Source: an uncultured Pirellulaceae bacterium
Lineage (GTDB): Bacteria; Planctomycetota; Planctomycetia; Pirellulales; Pirellulaceae
Assembly: GCA_937944405.1 (NCBI GenBank)
Contig: CALDYR010000016.1
Location: 1 to 64,000, forward strand
Direction: 5' to 3'
Length of the DNA: 64,000 nt
Under the pieces are notes generated by a model. That model worked only from the letters and a program-made list of their open reading frames with translations, ran no database searches and was not told where the DNA came from. Positions 49,594 through 59,278 of this stretch are shown in pieces. Made by a program: the position numbers and the translations under genes. Every line of letters starts with the position of its first letter. The stretch's first letter is position 1.

Positions 49594-50391
49594 ATGACCG
49601 CTTCTCAGCAACCATCCCACCACGCTTCCACCTTGGCAGGGCGGAATGTGCTTGTCACCCGCGCCGCCCATCAAACTGCGGCTTTGGCGGCGGAAATCGT
49701 TCAACGTGGCGGAAAAGTTGCTTTTCAGCCTGCGATCGAAATTGTGGGGCCTGAAAGTTGGACGATGATCGATAGCTTGATTAGGAATCTGGCGGAGTAC
49801 GGTCGTTTGGTGTTCGTTAGTTCCAACGCGGTAAAGTTCTTTTTTGAACGCCTGATCCGGGGACAGCAATTGAAAACATTGCAACAATTGGCCCCCGAGG
49901 TTGTCGCGATCGGGAAGGGCACACAATCAGTGATCGAAGCCTATGGTGTGTGCGTGTCGCGCGTCCCCAAAAATTCCAACAGCCAATCCTTAGCCGAAGT
50001 TTTGGTCGAAAATCCAACCCCATCCAACACCGCGATCTTCCGCGCTGATCGTGGCAGCACCGTATTGAGCGATCGTTTGGCAGAGGCCAAAGTTGATTTC
50101 GAAGAGATCGTGATGTATCGCAGCCAAGACGTTCTCCAGCCCGATCCAGCGGTAGCCACCGCAATGGCTGAAGGTCAAATTGATTGGACAACGATCACCA
50201 GCTCCGCGATCGCGAATTCAGTGGCTAACTTATTCGGTGCCGCACTGGGGCGATCGAAGATTGCGACCATCAGTCCCACCACTACCAGTGCGGTCGAACG
50301 TTTGGGGTTTTCGGTGGCCGCCGAAGCGCGGCGATACGATCTTGACGGAATGATCGCAGCAATAGAACAGCACGAAGCAGACCGTCAATGA
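49594..50391 (+). CDS. hemD: uroporphyrinogen-III synthase
   Basis: A 265-residue enzyme that closes hydroxymethylbilane to uroporphyrinogen III in haem and cobalamin synthesis. HemD is poorly conserved, but NVLVTRAAHQTAAL at the start, FVSSNAVKFFFERL, IGKGTQSVIEAYG and TITSSAIANSVANLFG follow the two-lobed family pattern. The start is uncertain: ATGs at 49534, 49552 and 49594 are in frame; a GGAGG touches the first one and is too close. The stop overlaps the next ATG (ATGA), so cmoB is translationally coupled. Confidence 0.85.
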   Translation: MTASQQPSHHASTLAGRNVLVTRAAHQTAALAAEIVQRGGKVAFQPAIEIVGPESWTMIDSLIRNLAEYGRLVFVSSNAVKFFFERLIRGQQLKTLQQLAPEVVAIGKGTQSVIEAYGVCVSRVPKNSNSQSLAEVLVENPTPSNTAIFRADRGSTVLSDRLAEAKVDFEEIVMYRSQDVLQPDPAVATAMAEGQIDWTTITSSAIANSVANLFGAALGRSKIATISPTTTSAVERLGFSVAAEARRYDLDGMIAAIEQHEADRQ

Positions 50392-51392
50392 ATTACGCAC
50401 CGTTTAACGACATTGGGTTGTTCTTGGATCAGATCAGCGCGGACTGCCCTGCCCTAAAACGCTGGTCACCGAATCTACGTGAAACCTATGATCGACGATT
50501 GGTTTACAATAACGACGGCCTGCTGATGTCTTGGAAAGAGTTGCTGGGACGTCTGCCGTTGCCATCCGATCGTGCGTCTATTGATTGCGTTTTCCACGCC
50601 GGCGGCAATGTGGTCAGCGTCACGGGCAAACCGTCGTTGGATGTTGCTGGATTGCGAACGAGTCTGCTGGAACTCAACCCCTGGCGGGTCGGCCCCTATC
50701 ATTTTTTCGGCGTGGACATCGATTCCGAATGGCGGTCTTTTAAAAAGTGGGACCGGATTACACGGTCGGTTTATTTTGACGGGGCAAAGGTTTTAGATGT
50801 CGGCTGCAACAATGGCTACTTTGGTTTTAAGGCCCTCGCGGAAGGCGCGCGGTGGGTGATGGGGGTCGAACCATTTTTGCTTTACAACCTTCAATTCGAA
50901 CTCTTTCGTCGTTGGCGTGATGATCCTACGCAGATCGGTGTGATGCCGATTTCTGCCGCTGAGATTCCCGCCGGGTTAAAGGTGTTTGATGTGGCGCTTT
51001 CGATGGGAGTGCTTTACCATCGCAGCGATCCGATTGGCCACCTCCAGACGCTCCACGGCAGCCTCCGCAAACGCGGGCAATTGGTGTTGGAAACGATGGC
51101 GATTGATTCCCCGGACGCCGATGTGATCGTGCCTCCAGGGAAATTCGCGAAGATGCGGGGGGTATGGTTCATGCCGACGATCGGGATGCTGAAACGTTGG
51201 CTAGATCGCACAGGGTTCGCGGACGTCATGGTCATTGATGTTTCGGTGACCGACGAAAATGAGCAACGCCGCACCGATTTTATGCCGTTTGAGTCTTTGA
51301 GGGATTTTCTTGATCCGGCGGACCCCAATCGCACGGTCGAAGGACACCCGCGACCGGTCAGAGTGGCGTTGTCTGCGGTGCGGGCCAATTGA
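50388..51392 (+). CDS. cmoB: tRNA U34 carboxymethyltransferase CmoB-like
   Basis: A 334-residue enzyme that transfers a carboxymethyl group from carboxy-SAM to 5-hydroxyuridine in tRNA wobble position. Matches to E. coli CmoB run along the whole length: GVDIDSEWRSFKKWDR, VLDVGCNNGYFGFKAL, SMGVLYHRSDPIGHL, LVLETMAIDS, FAKMRGVWFMPT and DFLDPADPNRTVEGHPRP. The SAM loop has Asn-Asn where E. coli has Gly-Ser. CmoA, which makes carboxy-SAM, is not in the window. If carboxy-SAM is absent in this organism, the enzyme may use SAM itself. Confidence 0.88.
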   Translation: MNYAPFNDIGLFLDQISADCPALKRWSPNLRETYDRRLVYNNDGLLMSWKELLGRLPLPSDRASIDCVFHAGGNVVSVTGKPSLDVAGLRTSLLELNPWRVGPYHFFGVDIDSEWRSFKKWDRITRSVYFDGAKVLDVGCNNGYFGFKALAEGARWVMGVEPFLLYNLQFELFRRWRDDPTQIGVMPISAAEIPAGLKVFDVALSMGVLYHRSDPIGHLQTLHGSLRKRGQLVLETMAIDSPDADVIVPPGKFAKMRGVWFMPTIGMLKRWLDRTGFADVMVIDVSVTDENEQRRTDFMPFESLRDFLDPADPNRTVEGHPRPVRVALSAVRAN

Positions 51393-51657
51393 AAACCGGA
51401 ACTTTCTGGGGGCTGACGTGTTAAGTATCCCGGCGGGACAGTAATCGCCGGCCCCGTTACAGGTACGCCAATACGCCGGTTGGGCAGCCGGCGCCGGCGA
51501 CGAAGTCTCCAGCATTGCCGTTTCGCGTGAATAAGTCGGGCGATCGAGTAAAATTAAAGGCGGTTCAAAGAGCCGGTCGATTTTACGGTTAAAAGGGATC
51601 TTCCTCGTAATCGCAATTATCCCCAGTCGGCGTTATTCAATCTACAGGAAGCTGAAC
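51393..51657. other. intergenic region with GC-rich dyads
   Basis: Near 51432-51500 it has interleaved CGCCGG/CCGGCG words that can fold into several hairpins. It precedes the exporter adaptor gene. No ORF. Confidence 0.4.
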
Positions 51658-53529
51658 ATGCGACTTCGATCAAATTTCCTAGCACTTCGGTGCGGCGTTT
51701 CGACGCCCGTTACGATCGTGTCATTGATCGTTCTTCTGATTGTTGGCATCGGCATTTATTCGTGGCTGTCTTCTGCTGAAAAAGGACCATCCTTTGATCC
51801 CATCACCGCCAGCGTAATCCAAGGTGAATTCGTCTCCAAAGTCCTTGATCAAGGTGAGATCGAAAGCAGCGATAACATTGAAATTCGCTGCGAAGTTAAA
51901 GCACGAAACGGCCAGATCTCTGTGCTTGAAGTGGCACCGGAAGGCATTCAGGTCAATCCCGGTGATTTTTTGGTACAACTCGATTCGGCGTCTTTCGAAA
52001 AAGAGCTTGACGAACAGAACATTGCCATCGCGTCTGCAAAAACGAAAGTCATCCGGGCTGAAACGACTTTAGAGACCGCCAAGGCTTCCAAGCGTGAGTA
52101 CGAAGAAGGGGTTTTTGTCGAAGCGTTACAAACGATTGAAAATGAGATCTTCGACGCCGATTCCCAGATCGCAACCGCCAAACAGGAACTGGAACAGTCG
52201 ATCGCGGTGATGGAGCACAGCGAAAAACTTCACAGTCGCGGTTTTATCACTCAGCGCCAACTGAACGCCGACGTGTTCGCGGTCGAAAAAGCGAAGATCG
52301 CAATCGAGAAGGCGAAGAATTTACTGGCGTTGTCGATGCAGAAGAAGAAAGTTCTGGTGGAAGTTACCCAAGAAAAAGAGCTGACACAGTTAGAAGCCGA
52401 GATTCGTGCGGCGTTGGTCGATCTAGAAAGTGAGCAACGATCGTTCGAAGTAGAGCGACAAAAGCTGGCCGATATTCAAGAGGCGATCGCCAAATGCCGC
52501 ATCGTGGCACCACCCGGAGTTAACGGTCAGTTGGTATACGCCAAAGAATCACGTGGCCGCGGCGAAGAATGGATACTGGAAGAGGGGGCTAGTGTGCGGG
52601 AAAACCAAGTGCTCGCGCGTGTCCCCGATCCCAAAAAAATGCAAGTCAAAGCGCTGATCAACGAACAGAGTATTACTCAAATCGAACCCAACATGCCGGC
52701 GATCGTGAGGGTCGACGCGCTCAATGATATCCGTCTGCAAGGCATCGTCGTGAAGGTTAACCAGTACGCCGAATCCAAGGGCTGGTTCGGATCAAACGTC
52801 CGTAAGTACGCCGTTTTAATTCGTATTTTGGACCCGCCGTTGACGCTTAAACCAGGGATGAATGCATCGGTGTCGATTCAGTCGCGGTTTCAAAAAGAAG
52901 CACTCTTGGCACCGCTGCAAGCCGTTTACAGTGTGCAAGACCGAAGCTTTTGTCTGGTGAAAACGGGGGACCGATATGAAACACGCGAAGTCCTGATCGA
53001 TGGAGATAACTCGAAAATGGTCCTGTTTAAAGACGGCGTCAATGTTGGCGACCAATTAGTGATGAACCCCGGTGCGTTCAAAGAACATATGGAACTTCCT
53101 GAAGTGCTGGCCGACCGAAGTATTGAACTGCCGGACAACGTGACCTTGGTCAAAACCGCCGCTAACGGCAGTTCCCAACGGTCCGATGATGAGCCATCGC
53201 AATCCGATCGCGCGGTTGATAAATCCGGTCGATCCGGTCGATCCGGTCGCCGGTCGTCCGGCGGAATGGTCGACGGGATGATGTCGAAGTATGACTCCAA
53301 TCGCGATGGCACGATTGACGCGACAGAGATGGCTGATTTAACCGGCCGATCCAAGACGATTGTCTCCGGTGCTGATGCGAATTCTGATGAGATGGTTACC
53401 AAAGCGGAACTGATGATCGCAGCAAACAAGCTGATGTCGCGGCGCGGCGGTGGACCGCCGTCCGATGGAGGCAAACGAGGCAGACCCGCGCCCGCCGTCG
53501 ATGGGGATTCGTCCGGGAGCCAGCCTTGA
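51658..53529 (+). CDS. HlyD/MacA-type membrane adaptor with C-terminal EF-hand
   Basis: A 623-residue periplasmic adaptor. Residues 18-38 are the membrane anchor; a split biotinyl-lipoyl domain, a coiled coil of about 170 residues (about 105-285) and a beta-barrel domain (about 330-440) follow the RND/MacA plan. The C-terminus is unusual: Ser/Arg/Gly-rich linker, then a canonical EF-hand DSNRDGTIDATE near 544-555 and a weaker one DANSDEMVTKAE near 571-582, then a Pro/Gly-rich tail. Calcium control of the exporter is a reasonable inference. Its stop overlaps the ABC ATPase start (TTGA). Confidence 0.85.
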   Translation: MRLRSNFLALRCGVSTPVTIVSLIVLLIVGIGIYSWLSSAEKGPSFDPITASVIQGEFVSKVLDQGEIESSDNIEIRCEVKARNGQISVLEVAPEGIQVNPGDFLVQLDSASFEKELDEQNIAIASAKTKVIRAETTLETAKASKREYEEGVFVEALQTIENEIFDADSQIATAKQELEQSIAVMEHSEKLHSRGFITQRQLNADVFAVEKAKIAIEKAKNLLALSMQKKKVLVEVTQEKELTQLEAEIRAALVDLESEQRSFEVERQKLADIQEAIAKCRIVAPPGVNGQLVYAKESRGRGEEWILEEGASVRENQVLARVPDPKKMQVKALINEQSITQIEPNMPAIVRVDALNDIRLQGIVVKVNQYAESKGWFGSNVRKYAVLIRILDPPLTLKPGMNASVSIQSRFQKEALLAPLQAVYSVQDRSFCLVKTGDRYETREVLIDGDNSKMVLFKDGVNVGDQLVMNPGAFKEHMELPEVLADRSIELPDNVTLVKTAANGSSQRSDDEPSQSDRAVDKSGRSGRSGRRSSGGMVDGMMSKYDSNRDGTIDATEMADLTGRSKTIVSGADANSDEMVTKAELMIAANKLMSRRGGGPPSDGGKRGRPAPAVDGDSSGSQP

Positions 53530-54287
53530 ACGAGCCAATTAAAATGGCGGCCAGTCTGCGCGATCTGCAAAAACATTACGTGTTAAAGAGTGAAACCGTC
53601 AAAGCGCTCCGGGGTATTTCCTTCGACGTTCCCGAAGGTGATTACGTGGCGATTATGGGACCGTCGGGGTCGGGGAAAAGTACGCTGCTGAATTTGCTGG
53701 GGTGTCTCGATCGCCCTACCCTTGGCAGCTACTTCTTGGGGGACGCCGACGTGGCCCAGATGTCCGACGATGAATTGTCCGAAGTACGTGCTTCGAAATT
53801 GGGGTTCGTATTTCAGTCGTATAATTTGATTCCCCAGTTAAGCGTCGTAGAAAACATCGAAGTGCCGCTTTATTACATGGGGCAGCTAAACGCCGAATCC
53901 CGAGCCCGTAGTACTGGACTGGCGACCATGGTTGGGTTGGGCGGACGGTTAGGCCACCGGCCGGCGCAATTATCCGGTGGGCAGCAACAGCGCGTCGCGA
54001 TCGCGCGATCGTTGGTCAATGACCCCTATTTTATCTTGGCCGACGAAGCGACTGGGAACTTAGATTCGGTAACCACCGAAGAAATTTTAGCGCTGTTCCA
54101 AAGGCTGAATGATGAGGGCCGCACCATCATTATGGTGACCCATGAAGATGAGGTCAGTCAACATGCCAAACGAGTGATCTGGTTGAAGGACGGTGAAGTT
54201 CAATCAGACCAACCGGTGGAAAACCGAGATGTCTTCACCGCCAAACGCATTCAAGAAATTTCGAACAATGCTGAAGTGAGAACTTAG
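53526..54287 (+). CDS. ABC transporter ATP-binding protein (MacB/LolD type)
   Basis: A 253-residue ATPase. Walker A GPSGSGKST is at about 45-53, Q-loop VFQSYNLIPQL at about 97-107, signature LSGGQQQR near 149-156, Walker B ILADEATGNLD, and H-loop MVTHE. It belongs to the group that powers MacAB, LolCDE and FtsE. It starts with TTG overlapping the adaptor's stop; ATG at residue 7 is an alternative. It is the middle gene of a three-gene exporter. Confidence 0.92.
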   Translation: MNEPIKMAASLRDLQKHYVLKSETVKALRGISFDVPEGDYVAIMGPSGSGKSTLLNLLGCLDRPTLGSYFLGDADVAQMSDDELSEVRASKLGFVFQSYNLIPQLSVVENIEVPLYYMGQLNAESRARSTGLATMVGLGGRLGHRPAQLSGGQQQRVAIARSLVNDPYFILADEATGNLDSVTTEEILALFQRLNDEGRTIIMVTHEDEVSQHAKRVIWLKDGEVQSDQPVENRDVFTAKRIQEISNNAEVRT

Positions 54288-54380
54288 ATTGAATTAGATT
54301 GAACGAAACCTTTCGGGAGTTTCCAAATGCCTTTCATCGACCTGTCGCGGTAGAACGCTTCGGGAGAAATTAAGTCCGCA

Positions 54381-55724
54381 ATGACAAGATTATTTCGAAC
54401 CTTCAAACTGGGGCTCAAAAGTCTGCTGTTACACCCGATGCGTTCGGCGCTGACGGTGCTGGGGATTTTTATCGGCGTTGCCAGTGTGATTTGGTTGTTG
54501 GCGATCGGGGAAGGCATCAGTCGCGAAGCCCAACGCCAAATCGAGGATCTAGGAGCGGAAAACATTATCGTCCGTTCGGTCAAACCGCCCGATGGAGCCT
54601 CCGGCGTCGGCGGAACGGTCGACGATTTCGGCGTAAAGCGATCCGAAGCGGAGATGATTTTGGCGACCGTTCCGACGATTGAACACGTTGTTCCGATTCG
54701 GGAACTGCAACAGAATTTTATCTACAACGGAAATCCAAACGCAAAACCGGTGGACGGTCGTTTGGTGGGATGCACGCCCGAATACGCCGCGATCAATCGA
54801 TTAGAGGTCGCACGTGGGCACTTCATCACGCACCGCGAAGTCGATGCCGAACGTTCGGTCTGTGTCATTTCGGCGGTGTTGGCGGATCGCCTGTTTCCGT
54901 CCGAAGATCCGATCAATAAACAAATGTATTTGCCCGAAAAATTAGAGTATTTCAGCATCGTGGGGGTACTGAAAAAGCGCAACGCAACGGCGGCCATCGG
55001 TGGGTCGTTGTCGGCCCAAGATTTTTCATTAGACGTTTACATTCCCATCAGCACCATGTTTCAGCGCATGGGAGATCGCGAAATCAAACGCACCGGCGCT
55101 TCGTTTTCGATCAGCAGTTTCGAACTGTCGCAGATCACCATCCAAGTCAGCAACGTCCAAGACGTGCCCCGCACCGCCGAACTGATCGAATCTACTTTGA
55201 TGGATGGCAACCGGGACCGTCAGGATATCGCCGTCGTGGTGCCCTATGAGTTGCTTGAACAGGCTAAAACGACGCGGTTGATGTTTATGATGTTCATGGG
55301 ATTGATCGCGGCGGTTTCTTTGATCGTCGGTGGTATCGGAATTATGAATATCATGTTGGCGACGGTGACCGAACGAACACGCGAAATTGGTATCCGTCGC
55401 GCCCTCGGCGGGAAGCGTTCGGACATTACGCAACAGTTTTTAGTCGAAACGATATCCCTTTCAGTGGTCGGTGGATTGACCGGGGTGTTGGGGGGCCTGC
55501 TGTGCCCGTTGGTGGTCTATTACGCTCGGGAGGGAGTGAAGCAGTGCGCGCCTGATTTTTATGCCAACCTGCCAGAGGTGGCGAAGATCATGAGCCCGGA
55601 GATTGTGCCGGCCTCGATTCCTATCGCGTTTTTTATCTCTGTTGTGGTCGGCGTTATCTTTGGGATTTATCCGGCCATCCGCGCCGCTAAAATGGATCCG
55701 ATCGACGCGCTGCGGCATGAATAA
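54381..55724 (+). CDS. ABC transporter permease (MacB/FtsX-like)
   Basis: A 447-residue permease with the MacB/LolC plan: helix near residues 22-43, a periplasmic domain of about 260 residues (MacB_PCD), then three helices (about 308-330, 355-380, 410-432). The cytoplasmic coupling block ERTREIGIRRALGGKRSDI is the family mark. MacB normally fuses ATPase and permease; here they are separate genes, so the complex would be four subunits plus the adaptor. Substrate unknown. Confidence 0.9.
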   Translation: MTRLFRTFKLGLKSLLLHPMRSALTVLGIFIGVASVIWLLAIGEGISREAQRQIEDLGAENIIVRSVKPPDGASGVGGTVDDFGVKRSEAEMILATVPTIEHVVPIRELQQNFIYNGNPNAKPVDGRLVGCTPEYAAINRLEVARGHFITHREVDAERSVCVISAVLADRLFPSEDPINKQMYLPEKLEYFSIVGVLKKRNATAAIGGSLSAQDFSLDVYIPISTMFQRMGDREIKRTGASFSISSFELSQITIQVSNVQDVPRTAELIESTLMDGNRDRQDIAVVVPYELLEQAKTTRLMFMMFMGLIAAVSLIVGGIGIMNIMLATVTERTREIGIRRALGGKRSDITQQFLVETISLSVVGGLTGVLGGLLCPLVVYYAREGVKQCAPDFYANLPEVAKIMSPEIVPASIPIAFFISVVVGVIFGIYPAIRAAKMDPIDALRHE

Positions 55725-55757
55725 CAATCGCTCTTGAGTTCAAAATGAAGAAGGGAT

Positions 55758-57686
55758 TTATTCCGCCGCGTTGTCGTTGTCGTTGTCGGCGAAGACGCGC
55801 GCTGCGTCGATTCCAATTTTACTCAACAGCGGCAAAAGATGTGTGTTGAGAAAATCGCCGTTCTCTGCGGTCAGTTTCGAGACCGATTCCGCTGACAGCG
55901 TCGTCGTTCTTTTGTCGGCGATGTGATGGAGAAGGAGACGCCCTTGTTGGTCACAGTGTAAGTTCAAGACAGTTTTTCCATTGTCCCAGAACAGGAAAAT
56001 GCGGAATCCCTTCCGTGGTTGTGCGATTAATAAGTAGAACAAATCTTCGGCGTCATCTTCGAACATAAATTTGAAGTACGCGCGTTTGCGGCGGACGTTT
56101 TCCCGCCGGCTGCTTTGATCGTGAAGCATTAAAGTCATTCTCAAGTCTGATTTATTCATTGTTCGATTCAACGATTTTGTTTTCTGTTGGCGCCCTTGGG
56201 AGTACGTCTCATAATTTCGAGATCGGACTTTGACTTCATCGGCGATGCGTTCAAACAAAATTTGCTCATAGCCGACCCCAGTCACTCCATGCTCTCCGCC
56301 CAGCACGAGCCACGATTTTGGCAGCCCCGATGCGATGAAGGAGCGTTTGGCTTCTTGCATCAATTCGCGCGGTGATTTGTTGTTAAACAGGGCCCGCCAA
56401 TGGTCGCGGTCGATTTCAATGCGTCCCGAATCACCGAGCTTCAATTTCAGCAAATCTTTTAGGGGGTGTTCAACTTGTTCGCGCCCCGTTTTTCTCAATC
56501 GGCGGCGTTTGCTTTGGGCCGTTTTTTTCTGCGGCGGGGCAGGAGCTGTTTTTTTCGCAACGGTGACGGTGGCTGCGTTTTCTGCGATCCAGTTCGACCA
56601 AGCTTCGACATCGCTGCCGAATTTTTGCCCGGTGACATCTTGCAAGCGTTGAATCGTAAATTGCAACGTTTCTTCTGTTGCTTTGGCCTGAGTTTGATGG
56701 GTTAGTAACTTCAATAGAACCGTCGGCGCGGTGGTCAGTTTTCCATCGACAATCGTTTTTACCAGCAGTACGGTGGCTTCGTCTTGGCAGCCTTGGATGG
56801 CCTCCAAGAAACGGGCTCGCATCTCTAACGGGAGGGTGTCCGATAAAAGCATCGCGGCGACAGCGACGATGTGCTGGTCAAGCTTCTTCGCAAGTTCACC
56901 AGCGGCCGCTTTCCTTCGTTTGAATTTCTTCGACGTTAAATCAGGAAACGCGTTCTCAAATTTTTCACGATCACTGTCCGAAAATTTTAAGATTGATTCA
57001 ACCAGTGTTTCGATGTTCGATTGTGAGGCTAACTTGGGGACACCAAAACCTGCAGCGCGAAAACGATCAAGAATGGAGGTGAAATTCGGTTGCGCGACCA
57101 AATCGTTGATCGATTTTTCCGACATATAGTCAAACGATTCACCGTCGATCGCCACCAAGGTCAACAGATCTGGGGTTTGGCGGAGGAAGTGGAACTTTTC
57201 CTGTTTAAGGTTAAACGACAGCAGGGAAAGCTGCTCTTGATCAGTGTCGACTTTTATTTCGACGCGATTGGTGGCGTCGTTTAGCTCGGTCAGTTGGATC
57301 GTTTTGATGTCTTTTTGTTGTTGTCCCCACCGGTCAGTTCCAGAGTTGATTGTAATTCGAGCCACATTGGATTCGGCGTTGCAGGAGTATCGATCCCCAT
57401 TGCTCGAATGGGAACTGCGATAAGAGTTTTCGACGATCGATTGGATAAGGGCTTCGGCATCTTGTTCTTTGGGGAATTCGATCGACAAGCGACCGTTTTG
57501 GGCTTCCAGTTTAATTTTTTCTGACAGCGCGGTCCTGGCTTTGGGCATCGCGTCGGCAGACTGATTGTTGGCAATTCTCCTGCCCAAACCAAACAGTTGT
57601 GCGTTTGCTGGTTTAACCGTCGCGGCGGCGATAAATAACGCGACGCCAAACACCTTCAGGGTGTTGTTCAAGGTCATTAGTTTCAT
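55758..57686 (-). CDS. large secreted protein of unknown function
   Basis: A 642-residue protein with a signal peptide ending at residue 29 (KPANAQ). The mature part shows helical and beta segments, a low-complexity Pro/Lys/Arg linker (APPQKKTAQSKRRRLRK) near 390, and a C-terminal acidic end DNDNDNAAE. Residues 240-340 have helical repeats that could be HEAT-like (KLDQHIVAVAAMLLSD). No known domain recognised. It is convergent with the ABC permease and divergent from the MFS gene. Confidence 0.75.
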   Translation of the reverse strand: MKLMTLNNTLKVFGVALFIAAATVKPANAQLFGLGRRIANNQSADAMPKARTALSEKIKLEAQNGRLSIEFPKEQDAEALIQSIVENSYRSSHSSNGDRYSCNAESNVARITINSGTDRWGQQQKDIKTIQLTELNDATNRVEIKVDTDQEQLSLLSFNLKQEKFHFLRQTPDLLTLVAIDGESFDYMSEKSINDLVAQPNFTSILDRFRAAGFGVPKLASQSNIETLVESILKFSDSDREKFENAFPDLTSKKFKRRKAAAGELAKKLDQHIVAVAAMLLSDTLPLEMRARFLEAIQGCQDEATVLLVKTIVDGKLTTAPTVLLKLLTHQTQAKATEETLQFTIQRLQDVTGQKFGSDVEAWSNWIAENAATVTVAKKTAPAPPQKKTAQSKRRRLRKTGREQVEHPLKDLLKLKLGDSGRIEIDRDHWRALFNNKSPRELMQEAKRSFIASGLPKSWLVLGGEHGVTGVGYEQILFERIADEVKVRSRNYETYSQGRQQKTKSLNRTMNKSDLRMTLMLHDQSSRRENVRRKRAYFKFMFEDDAEDLFYLLIAQPRKGFRIFLFWDNGKTVLNLHCDQQGRLLLHHIADKRTTTLSAESVSKLTAENGDFLNTHLLPLLSKIGIDAARVFADNDNDNAAE

Positions 57687-57817
57687 TGATTTTCCCAGGA
57701 TAACTGCGATAGAAAACTGTATTGGACTTTAATGTTTGAAAGCTATTGTAAGCGGATTTTACAGTGACTGCAGGCCATTGTGTCTGCGACTCCTTACGTA
57801 CCGGGTTTCGTGTTACG

Positions 57818-59170
57818 ATGACCGACCAAAGTCCGACTCCCAACACAACCAGTTCTCTTTTTTTACCCGCAAATTCTCACTTGTCTTTTTCACGCGACCT
57901 CAAAACAGAAGATGTATTGGCTGATCAAGCGGCCAGTCGGATAAATTTTATCTGGTTATCCGTTTACCAAGTGGTGCTTCGGATCGGCTGGATTTTCAAA
58001 ACCGAGAGCATCATTATGCCGGCGTTCATGGATTTGATCGGCGGTGCGAGTTGGCAGCTTGGGTGCCTGCCGATGTTGAGCCGTTTCGGTCAATCGATTC
58101 CGCCGCTATTGTTTTCAGATCGGATTCGCAACGTGCGTTTTAAGAAACTCGCCTTGTGGCTGTCGACGATGTTGATGGGAAGCTGCTTTTTAGTTTTGTC
58201 GGTTTGCTGGTGGAGCACCGGTGGCGAAAATCGGTCGTGGTGGCCATGGTTGTTTTTAACGGTCTACGCATTGTTTTTTGCGGCCACTGGCGTCAACCAA
58301 TTGCTGTTCAGCACACTGACGGGGAAATTGATTGTTCCACATCAGCGCGGCCGATTGGCTGCGGTGGGGAGTTTGGTCGGTGGATTGTCCGCGATTGTTT
58401 TCGCCTTTTTATTATTGCAGCAGTGGCTGGAGTCGACACCGCCGAAATTTGTTTTGATATTTGGATTCACCGGCGCTGCAATGGTTTGCGCCTCGATCGT
58501 GGCGTGTTGTTTTGTCGAAACGCCTGATCAACAACGCAGCAACCTGCGAAGTGGAATCGAGATCATTGCAAATGCGTCCACGCGCGTTATGGAAGATCGC
58601 AATTTTTGTTTGTTGGCGATCGCAGGTGCGATGTTTGGTATGTCGATGACCCTGTTTCCCCACTATCAATCGATCGCGCGTGTGAAACTGGGGATTGGTT
58701 ATCGCACGATGCTGTACTGGATTGTAGCGCAACACGTGGGCGCGTCTTTATTGGCGGTGCCGGCGGGGTGGTTGGCCGATCAGTTTGGCAACCGGCGTGT
58801 GTTAAGGATTTTGATGGGGCTTTTGTGTGTCGCGCCGGCGATGTTGGTGGTGCTACAGTGGTTTGATGCGCCATCGAAGGTTTTCTATTTGGTGATCTTC
58901 TTTTTACTGGGGCTGACGCCGATCACATTTCGCTACTTCAATAACTACACTTTAGAAATTGCGACGACCGAAAATCACCCGGCATATCTCAGTACGCTCA
59001 ATTGCTGTATGGCGTTGCCGGTGATTTTGACTTCGTTGGTGGTGGGGGTGCTGATGGATGTTCTTGGATTTTACGCAGTCTTTGGTGGCGTGCTGTCATT
59101 GTTGCTGGTTGGTTGGGCCGCAACGTTTTTGTTGGCAGAACCCCGGCATCAGTCGTTCACACGATCCTGA
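57818..59170 (+). CDS. MFS transporter
   Basis: A 450-residue protein with about 12 membrane helices. The family's loop motif is seen as AGWLADQFGNRRVLR after helix 8 or so (MFS motif A, with GxLaDrxGrrxxl). The ligand is unknown. The frame is open from a GTG at 57764; ATG at 57818 (MTDQSPTPN) is the more natural start, but neither has a good ribosome site. It is followed by the TRASH protein on the same strand, 108 bp on. Confidence 0.8.
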   Translation: MTDQSPTPNTTSSLFLPANSHLSFSRDLKTEDVLADQAASRINFIWLSVYQVVLRIGWIFKTESIIMPAFMDLIGGASWQLGCLPMLSRFGQSIPPLLFSDRIRNVRFKKLALWLSTMLMGSCFLVLSVCWWSTGGENRSWWPWLFLTVYALFFAATGVNQLLFSTLTGKLIVPHQRGRLAAVGSLVGGLSAIVFAFLLLQQWLESTPPKFVLIFGFTGAAMVCASIVACCFVETPDQQRSNLRSGIEIIANASTRVMEDRNFCLLAIAGAMFGMSMTLFPHYQSIARVKLGIGYRTMLYWIVAQHVGASLLAVPAGWLADQFGNRRVLRILMGLLCVAPAMLVVLQWFDAPSKVFYLVIFFLLGLTPITFRYFNNYTLEIATTENHPAYLSTLNCCMALPVILTSLVVGVLMDVLGFYAVFGGVLSLLLVGWAATFLLAEPRHQSFTRS

Positions 59171-59278
59171 AGTTGCGTCAAAAGGTGGGCAGGAAAGACG
59201 CGTAAGTTGAGGTGTGCGCTAATTAGTCAATTCGATAGACTTGGTGAAAATTGGCTGCTGATTCTCGGAGAGGTAAAA

